DNA from: Limnovirga soli
GTDB taxonomy: Bacteria; Bacteroidota; Bacteroidia; Chitinophagales; Chitinophagaceae
Length of the DNA: 64,000 bases
Direction: 5' to 3'
NCBI RefSeq assembly: GCF_013106755.1
Contig: NZ_WHPF01000011.1
Coordinates: forward strand, 1 to 64,000
Position numbers and translations under genes: made by a program. Shown here one piece after another: positions 16,477 to 24,831 of the stretch. Position 1 is the stretch's first letter, and every line of letters starts with the position of its first letter. The notes beneath the pieces were generated by a model. It saw nothing but the letters and a program-made list of their open reading frames with translations, made no database searches and was not told the origin of the DNA.

Positions 16477-17889
16477 TCAATTCCATTCTGTATGAAATTT
16501 TCCCGGCATATCCGTACGTTCGTAAGTATGGGCGCCAAAACAATCTCTTTGAGCCTGAATAATATTGGTGGGTAATCTTTCAGTAGTATAGGCATCAAAA
16601 TAGCCCAGGGCTGTCATTAATCCGGCAGCAGCAATTTTTGATTGTGCTGCTTTTATCACTATAGCCCTTAAGCTTTCTATCCTGTTTTTTACAATAGCTG
16701 CCAAGGTATCACTTAATAAAATATTGGGTAATTGCGGGTTGTTTACATAAGCCGCATAAAATGTTTCTAATAAAGTGGAGCGTATAATACAACCACCGCG
16801 CCATACTTTAACTGCATCCTGTAAGGGTATATCCATTTTAAGTGCGGCTGAAGCCTGGTGTAACATGGCCAAACCTTGTGCATAACACAAAATAGTGGCA
16901 GCGTATAAAGCTTCACCGGTTTCCTGTATTAATGTTGCTTTATCAGCATCAATGGTATTGGTGGCAGGTGTAAATATGCCGGCGGCCTGTACCCGTTCCT
17001 CCTTAAAGGCCGAAATGGTGCGCATGGCCACAGCAATATCAATGGTTGGAATGGCTACCGGCAACTCCATGGCATCCTGCGATGTCCATTTACCAGTGCC
17101 TTTACTACCGGCTTTATCCAGAATCATATCTACCAGCCGGTTGCCTGTAATTGTATCATTTTGCAGAAATATATCCCGGGTAATTTCTACCAGATAAGAT
17201 TGTAATTCGCCATTATTCCATTGGGCAAAAGCAGCATGTAATTCATCGTTGGAAAGGCCGGCGCCTCTTTTTAAAATATCGTACACTTCGCTTATTAATT
17301 GCATAATGGCATATTCAATACCATTGTGTACCATTTTTACATAGTGGCCGGCAGCATCTTTGCCCATATAAGCCACACAGGGTTCTCCGTTTACTTTTGC
17401 TGAAACAGCTTCCAGTAAAGGTTGTACTTCGTGCCAGGCTTTTACATCGCCACCGGGCATAATGCTGGGGCCAGTTCTGGCACCTTTTTCGCCACCGGAT
17501 ACACCCATACCCATAAAATGTAGTCCCTTTTGTTGCAGGTAGGCCACCCTTCTGTTGGTATCGGTATAGTGGGAGTTGCCGCCATCAATTACAATATCGC
17601 CTGGTTGTAATAAGGGTAATAAACTTTCTATTACATCGTCAACCGGTTTACCGGCAGGCACCAGCATCATAATTTTACGGGGTTGTTGCAGGCTGTTTAC
17701 CATTTGCGCAAGGGTGGTTACCCCTTTTACGGTAGTACCTGGCGTGGCTGCAGCTTCTAAGGCACTTAGTTTTTGGGCGTCCAGATCAAAGCCAATTACG
17801 GGAAACTGATGATCGGCCATATTAAGTAAGAGGTTACGACCCATTACACCCAGGCCGATCATTCCAAAATCGTATAGCATTTGTTGCAT
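16477..17889 (-). CDS. gnd: 6-phosphogluconate dehydrogenase, decarboxylating
   Basis: 470 aa, full length. It converts 6-phosphogluconate to ribulose-5-phosphate with CO2 release and NADPH. The Rossmann motif GLGVMGRNLLLNMAD is at 12-26, the VIDGGNSHYTDT and SGGEKGARTGPSIMPGG substrate-site blocks near 99-150, and KGTGKWTSQDAMELP near 262. The C-terminus ends RTDMPGKFHTEW as in the family. A second ATG lies 9 bp in. It is first in the minus-strand pentose phosphate set; upstream is a divergent gap with a family C repeat. Confidence 0.95.
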   Translation of the reverse strand: MQQMLYDFGMIGLGVMGRNLLLNMADHQFPVIGFDLDAQKLSALEAAATPGTTVKGVTTLAQMVNSLQQPRKIMMLVPAGKPVDDVIESLLPLLQPGDIVIDGGNSHYTDTNRRVAYLQQKGLHFMGMGVSGGEKGARTGPSIMPGGDVKAWHEVQPLLEAVSAKVNGEPCVAYMGKDAAGHYVKMVHNGIEYAIMQLISEVYDILKRGAGLSNDELHAAFAQWNNGELQSYLVEITRDIFLQNDTITGNRLVDMILDKAGSKGTGKWTSQDAMELPVAIPTIDIAVAMRTISAFKEERVQAAGIFTPATNTIDADKATLIQETGEALYAATILCYAQGLAMLHQASAALKMDIPLQDAVKVWRGGCIIRSTLLETFYAAYVNNPQLPNILLSDTLAAIVKNRIESLRAIVIKAAQSKIAAAGLMTALGYFDAYTTERLPTNIIQAQRDCFGAHTYERTDMPGKFHTEWN

Positions 17890-18201
17890 ATTGCTGGTAT
17901 TGATTTTTGAGGCTGCAAGTTAGCCAAATGCTGTATAAGATGTATTTGCCCGCCTGATATGACTGTTTTTTTTACCAAACCATTATTAAACATTAGCATT
18001 GCTTTGTAATGACATTTTGCGTTAGGGATTGCAGCGGAAAGCCCACAGCCACGCCCGTGGCGAGGACTTGCAGCGGAAAGCCCGACCCAAAGGGTAACGC
18101 CCAGTTTTAAAAACATTAGCTTTTGCGAAAAGCGAAATTTTTGGTTAATCACTACCACCTGCAATATTTTGGCAATACTACCTTTAGGCAAATTTTATAC
18201 A
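17890..18201. other. Divergent intergenic gap with a family C repeat
   Basis: 312 bp between gnd (minus) and the AhpD-like gene (plus). It holds family C copy 18019-18102. No exact promoter box was identified on either strand. Confidence 0.5.
18019..18102 (+). repeat. Family C repeat, copy C2
   Basis: GCGTTAGGGATTGCAGCGG at the left, TAACGCCC at the right, and the same internal duplicated GCAGCGGAAAGCCC segments. The centre is a local hairpin, GCCACG/CGTGGC. Confidence 0.8.
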
Positions 18202-18552
18202 ATGAATCAACTGGTAACCGATTTTAATGAATACCGCCAGCGGATGAATACGCTGATTTTGAGCAAGAATAATCTGGTAATGAAAAGGCTTTGGAACCTG
18301 GATACCAATACCTACGAAGCCGGTGCCATTGATACCAAAACCAAGGAGATGCTGGGCCTGGTAGCCAGTATGGTATTGCGTTGCGACGATTGCATTAAAT
18401 ACCATTTGGGTAAATGTTTTGAACTGGGTATTAGTACTGAGCAGCTGTACGAAATATTTTCAGTTGCCAATATTGTAGGCGGTTCTATCGTTATTCCACA
18501 TACCCGCAGGGCCGCAGAATATTGGGAGGCTTTGCATGATAAACATCAGTAA
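18202..18552 (+). CDS. Carboxymuconolactone decarboxylase (AhpD-like) family protein
   Basis: 116 aa from the ATG at 18202; an in-frame extension to 18169 begins in a non-conserved leader. The CMD/AhpD fold is marked by TKEMLGLVASMVLRCDDCIKYHLGK (two motifs joined, residues 47-71), with the redox pair CDDC and the following His. The family includes AhpD-type peroxidase partners and decarboxylases; the CxxC-x-x-x-H pattern here favours a redox role. Cytoplasmic. It is followed 47 bp later by korB on the same strand. Confidence 0.85.
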   Translation: MNQLVTDFNEYRQRMNTLILSKNNLVMKRLWNLDTNTYEAGAIDTKTKEMLGLVASMVLRCDDCIKYHLGKCFELGISTEQLYEIFSVANIVGGSIVIPHTRRAAEYWEALHDKHQ

Positions 18553-18572
18553 CTGTAAATTGTGTAAATGCT

Positions 18573-18580
18573 TACATTTG
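18573..18580 (+). promoter_or_regulatory. Bacteroidetes -7 box upstream of korB
   Basis: TACATTTG matches TAnnTTTG exactly and ends 19 bp before the korB start. No -33 TTG at the expected distance, so the call is tentative. It would give korB its own promoter. Confidence 0.4.
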
Positions 18581-18599
18581 CAAACTATATCAAAGAATC

Positions 18600-19634
18600 A
18601 TGAGTACATTAACTAACGAAGCGCCCCTATTAACTGCCAAAGATTTTGCTACCGACCAGGAAGTACGCTGGTGCCCGGGTTGTGGTGATTATTCTATTCT
18701 GGCTCAGGTACAAAAAGTAATGCCAGGCATTGGTGTACCTAAGGAAAATATTGTTATTATCAGCGGTATTGGTTGCAGCAGCCGTTTTCCTTATTACATG
18801 AACACCTATGGCATGCACTCCATTCACGGCCGTGCAACAGCTGTAGCCAGTGGTTTAAAGGCAGCCCGCCCCGAACTAAGTGTATGGATTGTTACCGGAG
18901 ACGGAGATGGTTTAAGTATTGGCGGCAACCATACCATTCATATGCTGCGCAGAAATTTTGATGTAAATATTCTTTTGTTTAATAACCAGATTTATGGCTT
19001 AACCAAGGGCCAATATTCTCCTACCTCTGAGGAGCATAAAGTTACCAAAAGCACTCCTTTTGGTTCTATTGACCATCCGTTTAACCCATTGGCACTTGCT
19101 ATGGGTGCAGAAGCTACTTTTATTGCCCGCAGTATGGACCGCGACCCTAAAAACCTGCAGGCCATGCTTACACGTGCCCACCAACACCGCGGAGCCTCCT
19201 TTTTAGAAATATACCAGAACTGCAACATTTTTAATGATGGTGCATTTGAAATATTTACCGAAAAATCAACTAAGGCAGAAGAAACCCTGTTTTTGGAACA
19301 AGGCAAACCATTAATTTTTGGTGCCGCCCAAAATAAAGGTATAAAGCTAGACGGTTTTAAACCCGTTGTTGTAGAATTGGGTGAAGGTGTTAGCGCCGAT
19401 GATTTGTGGATACACGATGAACGTGATATAAACAAAGCCCAGTTGTTAATTCGTATGTTTGATAATCCAAAAAATGCCGGCCATTTCCCAAGGCCATTTG
19501 GTGTATTTTACGAAACAGACAGGCCATGTTACGAAGATCTTTTACGCATGCAAATTGAAGAAACCATTGCCGCCAAAGGCCCCGGTAATTTGGATAAACT
19601 GCTTCGCGGAAATGAAATATGGGAAATTCAATAA
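18600..19634 (+). CDS. korB: 2-oxoglutarate/2-oxoacid:ferredoxin oxidoreductase, beta subunit
   Basis: 344 aa. It carries thiamine diphosphate and transfers electrons from 2-oxoacid oxidation to ferredoxin together with an alpha subunit. The cluster-binding WCPGCGDYSIL is at 23-33, GIGCSSRFPYY near 57, and the TPP motif GDGDGLSIGGNH near 100. The extended C-terminus past 280 is usual for this Bacteroidetes type. The alpha subunit (korA), normally adjacent, is not on either side. An intrinsic terminator follows at 19655-19684. Confidence 0.92.
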   Translation: MSTLTNEAPLLTAKDFATDQEVRWCPGCGDYSILAQVQKVMPGIGVPKENIVIISGIGCSSRFPYYMNTYGMHSIHGRATAVASGLKAARPELSVWIVTGDGDGLSIGGNHTIHMLRRNFDVNILLFNNQIYGLTKGQYSPTSEEHKVTKSTPFGSIDHPFNPLALAMGAEATFIARSMDRDPKNLQAMLTRAHQHRGASFLEIYQNCNIFNDGAFEIFTEKSTKAEETLFLEQGKPLIFGAAQNKGIKLDGFKPVVVELGEGVSADDLWIHDERDINKAQLLIRMFDNPKNAGHFPRPFGVFYETDRPCYEDLLRMQIEETIAAKGPGNLDKLLRGNEIWEIQ

Positions 19635-19654
19635 TTTAACCATTCAACTAATAG

Positions 19655-19684
19655 AAAAAAGCTGCAATTATTGCAGCTTTTTTT
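19655..19684 (+). terminator. Intrinsic terminator of korB
   Basis: GCTGCA (19661-19666) pairs with TGCAGC (19672-19677), preceded by an A-run and followed by seven T. It lies 21 bp after the korB stop. Confidence 0.85.
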
Positions 19685-19703
19685 ATGCATAAAATACAGT
19701 TTG

Positions 19704-19770
19704 TAGCCCGGCCTATAACCCAATGCGGCTTTACTTGCGTCGCACTCTTGTACTGCCGATACCGCTGGCA
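19704..19770 (-). repeat. Family A hairpin repeat, copy A4
   Basis: Distal block GCCCGGCC, then GCTTTACTTGC and core GTCGCACTCTTGTAC (19739-19753). GCGG (19725-19728) pairs with CCGC (19762-19765). It is in the convergent gap between korB and the M28 peptidase. Confidence 0.8.
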
Positions 19771-19786
19771 GCTGATGGGGTTTAAA

Positions 19787-21343
19787 TTAAAATGGCAAAT
19801 CAGTATCAAAAATAAACCGCTCGGGTTGAGGTAAGGGTTTACGAGGCAACATGTTTGGCCGCATGGCCGTATTGTAAACAAATGCCGCAACTATAGTGGC
19901 CGCCTGTTGCAGGTCTGGAATAGACAAATGATCGTACACATCCATATTACTATGGTGGGTGCGGGTTTCATACTCCAGCGGGTCTTGAATAAATTGAAAA
20001 CCGGGAATCCCCACCGCGTCAAAAGACAAATGGTCGGTTGAGCCTGTATTGCTGCTGGTAAGGCCTGTTGCACCCATATCGGCAAAAGGTGCCATCCAGG
20101 CGCTAAAAATGTCTTTTACCAAAGGGTTATTTTGCAGAAAAACACCCCTTATTTTCCCCGATCCATTATCCAAATTATAATAGGCAGAAATTTGCTCCTG
20201 TTCGGGACTTAGCTTCATATCTATTGGGTTGCCAAAATGTTTTTTTACATAGCCAAAAGACCCCAGTAATCCTTGTTCTTCCCCGCCCCATAACGCAATA
20301 CGTATGGTTCGTTTGGGTTTAACACCCAATGCTTTTAATATTCTTACCGCTTCCATCATTACAATACAACCGGCAGCATTATCTGTTGCACCGGTACCAC
20401 TATGCCATGAATCTAAATGGCCGCCCAGCATTACCACCTGCGATTTAAGTAGTGGGTCAGTGCCAGGAATTTCTGCTATTACATTATATCCGTTTAAATC
20501 ATCAGCGTAAAAACTGTTTTGTACATTAAGGTCAAGTGTAACAGCGGTATTACCCTTTAACAGCCTTTGCATTCTGTAATAATCTTCGGTAGAAATTAGC
20601 ATTTCGGGTAAGGCTGGGGCATAGCGGGTATCATATGCAGGGGTACCATCTACGAAAACGGTACCATCGCGGCCCGTGTTGTTAACTGATAATAAAGCAA
20701 CCGCACCTTGTTGTTGCAGGTATAATTTGGTTTGGTATTCTCTGGTAATATAGTTCATATAAAAACTAACCATGTCCTTGCCCAGCATATAGGTATCGGG
20801 TAATGTGTTTAGGGTACTATCTGCCAGCCTTGATGCATAGGCGATAAAAGCGCTGCGAATGAGTGAGTCTCTGGATTGTACCAGTACTATTGCCCCATTT
20901 AGCGCAGTACCCATTTTTTGTATGGAGGCGGAATCAAGGTTTTTTAATAATACTACGGGTGCATGTACCATGCCATTTGTACTGCTGGTCCAGGCAACGG
21001 GGTTGGCAATTAGCTGTTGGTAATATGGTTTTGTAATGGCTATATAAGAAAGCTCGGTACTCCAGCCTTTGCCAAACTGGCCCCAGGACTCCGGGCCGGC
21101 ATTTTGCAAGCCCCAGCTTTTTAAAGCGCTGGTGGTATAGGCAATAGCTCTTTTATATCCGGGCGAATTGGTAAGCCTTGCACCACAAACATCAGTAAGG
21201 TTGTAGGCAATACTGGCTATTTGAGAATTGTTTTTTTCTTCCTTTTTTATTTTCTCCATCATTTGGAGGTCAATATTTTCCTGTGCATAAACCAGACTTT
21301 GTACGGAAAACAATACAATAATGGTGGCCAGTATTTTTCTCAT
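19787..21343 (-). CDS. Secreted M28 family metallopeptidase (carboxypeptidase Q-like)
   Basis: 518 aa. A signal peptide (1-20, ending LVYAQ) is followed by a PA-domain-like insert (about 120-260) and the M28 zinc peptidase domain (about 290-510). Di-zinc ligands are visible in order: MLGGHLDSW (His), GATDNAAG (Asp), WGGEEQGLLGS (Glu pair), STDHLSF (Asp) and THHSNMDVYDH (His). Periplasmic or secreted aminopeptidase or dipeptidase; exact specificity is not readable. It stands alone on the minus strand, with a divergent gap containing a family C repeat upstream. Confidence 0.9.
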   Translation of the reverse strand: MRKILATIIVLFSVQSLVYAQENIDLQMMEKIKKEEKNNSQIASIAYNLTDVCGARLTNSPGYKRAIAYTTSALKSWGLQNAGPESWGQFGKGWSTELSYIAITKPYYQQLIANPVAWTSSTNGMVHAPVVLLKNLDSASIQKMGTALNGAIVLVQSRDSLIRSAFIAYASRLADSTLNTLPDTYMLGKDMVSFYMNYITREYQTKLYLQQQGAVALLSVNNTGRDGTVFVDGTPAYDTRYAPALPEMLISTEDYYRMQRLLKGNTAVTLDLNVQNSFYADDLNGYNVIAEIPGTDPLLKSQVVMLGGHLDSWHSGTGATDNAAGCIVMMEAVRILKALGVKPKRTIRIALWGGEEQGLLGSFGYVKKHFGNPIDMKLSPEQEQISAYYNLDNGSGKIRGVFLQNNPLVKDIFSAWMAPFADMGATGLTSSNTGSTDHLSFDAVGIPGFQFIQDPLEYETRTHHSNMDVYDHLSIPDLQQAATIVAAFVYNTAMRPNMLPRKPLPQPERFIFDTDLPF

Positions 21344-21745
21344 GTTTTATTTTTTTGAAATTTAAATCCAAATTAATGATAAGGTATAAAATTTTTGTGT
21401 AATTATGTTGGGTATTTGAAGCCCTGCATTCAACAAAATCATCGCTTTCAAGTAAACCCAGGTTTTGTTTTTATAAGCAACAACTTTAATTAGCCAACGC
21501 TAATCCCATTAAAAATCTCTTTTCAATATTATCCCATAAGCATATGCATTAATTGCATAGGTAAAGCCGATTGCTAACTGTTTTTATTCATTTTTTAAAG
21601 AATGTAATATTTCTGCGTTAGGGATTGAAACGTAAAGCCCGCAACGCAGCGTAGCGCAGTGAGGACTTGCAGTGGAAAGCCCGACCCGCAGGGTAACGCC
21701 CCAATTTTTAACCATCTTTTTCTTATAACCGATAAAACAACAAAC
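21344..21745. other. Divergent intergenic gap with a family C repeat
   Basis: 402 bp between the M28 peptidase (minus) and the kelch protein (plus). It contains family C copy 21615-21702 and AT-rich sequence; no exact TAnnTTTG box was seen. Confidence 0.5.
21615..21702 (+). repeat. Family C repeat, copy C3
   Basis: GCGTTAGGGATTGAAACG to TAACGCCCC, with the two internal AAAGCCCG direct copies and a variable middle. Its right half opens into an in-frame ATG (21659) that should not be taken as the start of the downstream gene. Confidence 0.8.
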
Positions 21746-23596
21746 ATGAAAAAAAATTTACTTCAACTGAATGTGTGTATGGCGGCAAGCAATGGCCATA
21801 CAGCAAAAGCCAAAACTACTTTTCCAGGATTGATGCTCTTGTTTTTATTATGCTGCTCTTTTGCCATTCAACAGGTGCAGGCACAGGGTACCTGGTCTAC
21901 AGTAACCAATATTTGCCCGGCGGCTAATGCTGGTGTAATGCTGATATTATCTGACGGGACAGTGATGTGTAAAACATCTGCAGGTGGTACAGATGGCATT
22001 GGTAATACCTGGTATCGTTTAAAACCAGATGCTACAGGCAGTTATATTAATGGCACCTGGTCGCCATTAAACCCAATGATTAATACCCGTTTATATTTTT
22101 CGTCTCAGGTATTAAAAGATGGCAGGGTATACGTAGCCGGTGGTGAATATGGAACCGGTGGATCTCAGGGCGAAACTTATAACCCTTTAACCAATACATG
22201 GACTGCTGCACCGCCACCGGGTGCTTTTTTAAGCGATGCCAATTCGGCTATTTTACCTAATGGAAAAGTATTACAGGCCATGGTAACTGGCAATTTAAAA
22301 CCCAATAAAATTTATGACCCGGTTACCAATACTTATGCAGCTGGGCCTTCCTGTTTGGGGATACATAACGAATCTACCTGGGTAAAGCTGCCAGATGAAA
22401 GTATTTTACAGGTTGATAGAAATGCTGTTACCTCTGAACGGTATATTCCATCGCTTAACCAATGGGTAGCCGATGCTAATGTTCCCGTTTCTTTATACGA
22501 CCCTTTTGGTCTTGAAACAGGGGCTGGTTTATTATTACCTGATGGCAGGGCTTTTTATATAGGTTCTACCGGCCATACAGCGTATTACACGCCATCTGGT
22601 TCTGCAGCACCTGGTAGCTGGGCTGCCGGTCCGGATTTTCCAAATGCACAGGGTGCACCAGATGCCCCTGCGGCTATGATGGTAAATGGTAAAGTTTTAT
22701 GTACTGTTTCTCCGGCGCCAACATCCGCCAACCATTTCCCTTCACCTACTTCTTTTTATGAGTTTGATTATTTAACCAATACTTTTCTTAGGTTAAATGC
22801 CCCTACCGGCGGATTAACCTACAATGCACCTTGCTATGTATCTAATATGGTAGATTTACCAGATGGCAAAGTATTAGTGTCTTTCCAGGGCTCTTCCACT
22901 TATTATGTATATACGCCTGCAGGTGCAGCAATAGCTGCTGGTAAGCCAACATTAAGTACTATTAAAAAAGTAGCTGGGTCCAAATCGTACAGAATAACCG
23001 GCAAATTATTTAATGGAATTTCAGAAGGTGCCTGTTATGGTGACGACTGGCAAATGGCCAGCAATTATCCTTTGCTTAGAATTACTGCAGGTGCCAATGT
23101 TTTTTATGCCCGTACTTTTAACTGGAACAGTACCGGTGTTATGCGCGGTGCGGCGGCTGATACAGCTTTCTTTACCCTGCCTGCAGGTTTAACAGCGGGG
23201 CCTTATTCTATTTCAGTAGTTGCCAATGGTATTGCTTCTACACCAGTTGTGGTGCCAGCAAGTGCCTTTAGCAGTAACACTCCTGAAATTGCCATTACCT
23301 CTGCCGAAACAGCAGCAGCTATAACTGCACAGGTAACCGATGTTAAAGCAGCGGCAGTATATCCTAACCCGGCTAAAAATCAAACCAATCTGCAATTTAC
23401 TTTAGCGCAATCTACACATGTGGCTGTTAAAGTGTACGATATGAGTGGTAAAGAAAATATGACTGTTGTAAACAGCGATTTGCAGCAAGGGTACCATTCC
23501 CTACCGGTTAATACCAGCAGGTTAACCAGTGGTTTATATATGATTAGAATGATTACAAATACCGGTGTTACCAATGTTAAACTGGTAGTACAATAA
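21746..23596 (+). CDS. Secreted kelch/galactose-oxidase-like protein with T9SS type A tail
   Basis: 616 aa from the ATG at 21746 (MKKNLLQL), chosen because the longer frame from 21659 lies in a family C repeat. A hydrophobic signal segment lies near 28-48, ending QVQAQ. Kelch-type blades follow (about 50-410), for example VLKDGRVYVAGGEYG and ETYNPLTNTWTAAPP, then a galactose-oxidase-like early-set (DUF1929) domain about 415-520 with RTFNWNSTGVMRG. The last 80 residues (AVYPNPAKNQTNLQF, VKVYDMSGKE) are a T9SS type A sorting domain. It is probably cell-surface. The copper ligands of galactose oxidase are not all evident, so enzyme activity is unproven. Confidence 0.88.
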   Translation: MKKNLLQLNVCMAASNGHTAKAKTTFPGLMLLFLLCCSFAIQQVQAQGTWSTVTNICPAANAGVMLILSDGTVMCKTSAGGTDGIGNTWYRLKPDATGSYINGTWSPLNPMINTRLYFSSQVLKDGRVYVAGGEYGTGGSQGETYNPLTNTWTAAPPPGAFLSDANSAILPNGKVLQAMVTGNLKPNKIYDPVTNTYAAGPSCLGIHNESTWVKLPDESILQVDRNAVTSERYIPSLNQWVADANVPVSLYDPFGLETGAGLLLPDGRAFYIGSTGHTAYYTPSGSAAPGSWAAGPDFPNAQGAPDAPAAMMVNGKVLCTVSPAPTSANHFPSPTSFYEFDYLTNTFLRLNAPTGGLTYNAPCYVSNMVDLPDGKVLVSFQGSSTYYVYTPAGAAIAAGKPTLSTIKKVAGSKSYRITGKLFNGISEGACYGDDWQMASNYPLLRITAGANVFYARTFNWNSTGVMRGAAADTAFFTLPAGLTAGPYSISVVANGIASTPVVVPASAFSSNTPEIAITSAETAAAITAQVTDVKAAAVYPNPAKNQTNLQFTLAQSTHVAVKVYDMSGKENMTVVNSDLQQGYHSLPVNTSRLTSGLYMIRMITNTGVTNVKLVVQ

Positions 23597-23615
23597 ATAA
23601 TTACATGTCTTTTAC

Positions 23616-23650
23616 AAAAGCTACCGCAATATTTGCGGTGGCTTTTTATT
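23616..23650 (+). terminator. Intrinsic terminator of the kelch gene
   Basis: AAGCTACCGCAA (23618-23629) and TTGCGGTGGCTT (23633-23644) form a 12-bp stem with one G-T pair, followed by a T-rich tail. It lies 21 bp after the stop. Confidence 0.8.
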
Positions 23651-23696
23651 GATATATATCCAATACAATTTATGTACTTAGCTATTGTACTGCTAT

Positions 23697-23760
23697 TAAG
23701 CTGCTCTTGCCACGCTCGGTTCAGGGTTCAACCCTTGTGGCAACAAAATACAACAGCCTA
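23697..23760 (-). repeat. Family B hairpin repeat, copy B2
   Basis: TTGCCAC (23707-23713) and GTGGCAA (23737-23743) form a perfect 7-bp stem around CACGCTCGGTTCAGGG, with an outer GCTG/CAGC pair (23700-23703, 23754-23757). Best-folded B copy in the window. Confidence 0.8.
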
Positions 23761-23813
23761 AGATTTGTCGATTTTTACAAAGCCGCATGAATAGTTTTAT
23801 TTTCTTTGCGCCA

Positions 23814-24467
23814 ATGCAGCTTACAGCCAATATACAGCAGTTTATTTTTGGAGCAACCACCATACAAGTGTATGTGCCAGATGCCATTATAATGCAGCAA
23901 TGGTATACACATATGCAACAACAAAATGCCAATGCACCTTCGCCATATTGGTCGCAGGTTTGGCCAGCTGCAAAGGCATTATGCCAATTTTTATCAAATG
24001 AACCACATTGGGTAAACAATAAAACTGTACTGGAACTGGCTGCGGGGCTGGGTTTACCATCTATGCTAAGTGCGCAATGGGCCCAATCTATTATATGCAG
24101 CGATTATATACCCGAAGCGGTAGAGATGATGCGGCAGTCTATTTCACTTATGCAATTAAAAAATGTAGAAGCCATTGTACTTGATTGGAACCAACTGCCG
24201 CCAACTCTTGGTACCGAGGTGCTTTTACTAAGTGATATTAATTACGAACCTGCCGCTTTTGCCAATATTTTAGGTGTAATAGAGCAATTTTTACAGGCAG
24301 GTACAACCATATTGTTAAGCACACCCCAAAGGTTAATGGCAAAACCGTTTATAGCTCAGTTATTACCCTATTGCATTTTACAGCAAGAAACAATTGTTAC
24401 CGATGTTACACCACATGTTGTATGTAGCATAATGGTATTACAAAAAACTAAAGCACCAATTGGGTAA
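23814..24467 (+). CDS. Class I SAM-dependent methyltransferase (Methyltransf_16-like)
   Basis: 217 aa from the ATG at 23814 (MQLTANIQQF); an ATG at 23787 adds nine hydrophobic residues and is the alternative. The PYWSQVWPAAKALCQFL block (about 43-59) is characteristic of the ETFB-lysine/METTL-type protein methyltransferases, and motif I LELAAGLGLPSM follows near 73-84, with an acidic motif II CSDYIPEAV near 97. The substrate is probably a protein lysine or a small molecule; it cannot be decided here. Its 3' end overlaps the convergent DUF3037 gene by 20 bp. Confidence 0.82.
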   Translation: MQLTANIQQFIFGATTIQVYVPDAIIMQQWYTHMQQQNANAPSPYWSQVWPAAKALCQFLSNEPHWVNNKTVLELAAGLGLPSMLSAQWAQSIICSDYIPEAVEMMRQSISLMQLKNVEAIVLDWNQLPPTLGTEVLLLSDINYEPAAFANILGVIEQFLQAGTTILLSTPQRLMAKPFIAQLLPYCILQQETIVTDVTPHVVCSIMVLQKTKAPIG

Positions 24468-24831
24468 ATAGTTGTTGCAGCATGGCATTTGCATCTGAGC
24501 AAAATCCGGGGTGAACTTTAGAAGTTTGTACCACGGTACTGCGTGTGGCTGTTAACCAGCGAAAACGTTCGGGAATGGGTAATTGGGCAATGGGGCTACT
24601 CCCGGGTAAGCCTGCACATATTCCTTCTAATGCGGCCAGGTAATGTTCAATAGTTTCTATATCCAGTGCATTGTTAAAGCCGCACAATTTTTCTTTGTTC
24701 AGCTGATAGCGTACCTGTAAATATTTCAATTTGGCACAATACAATATTACGCCCACATTCATAAACTCTTCGCGTTCTACCAATGGCACAACGCGAATAA
24801 CGGCATACTCAAATAAGTGTTTCTCTTGCAT
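24448..24831 (-). CDS. DUF3037 family protein
   Basis: 127 aa. The domain covers nearly the whole protein; EYAVIRVVPLVEREEFMNVGVILYC (two segments, residues 8-32) is its signature. Function is unknown. Its start overlaps the end of the HipA-like kinase gene by 23 bp, and the two families are commonly found as a pair, so translation is probably coupled and the proteins probably act together. Its 3' end overlaps the convergent methyltransferase gene. No membrane segment. Confidence 0.85.
   Translation of the reverse strand: MQEKHLFEYAVIRVVPLVEREEFMNVGVILYCAKLKYLQVRYQLNKEKLCGFNNALDIETIEHYLAALEGICAGLPGSSPIAQLPIPERFRWLTATRSTVVQTSKVHPGFCSDANAMLQQLFTQLVL

Noticed and set aside
21659-21745. Upstream ATG extension of the kelch protein
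   Set aside because: It lies in a family C repeat; MKKNLLQL at 21746 is the natural start.
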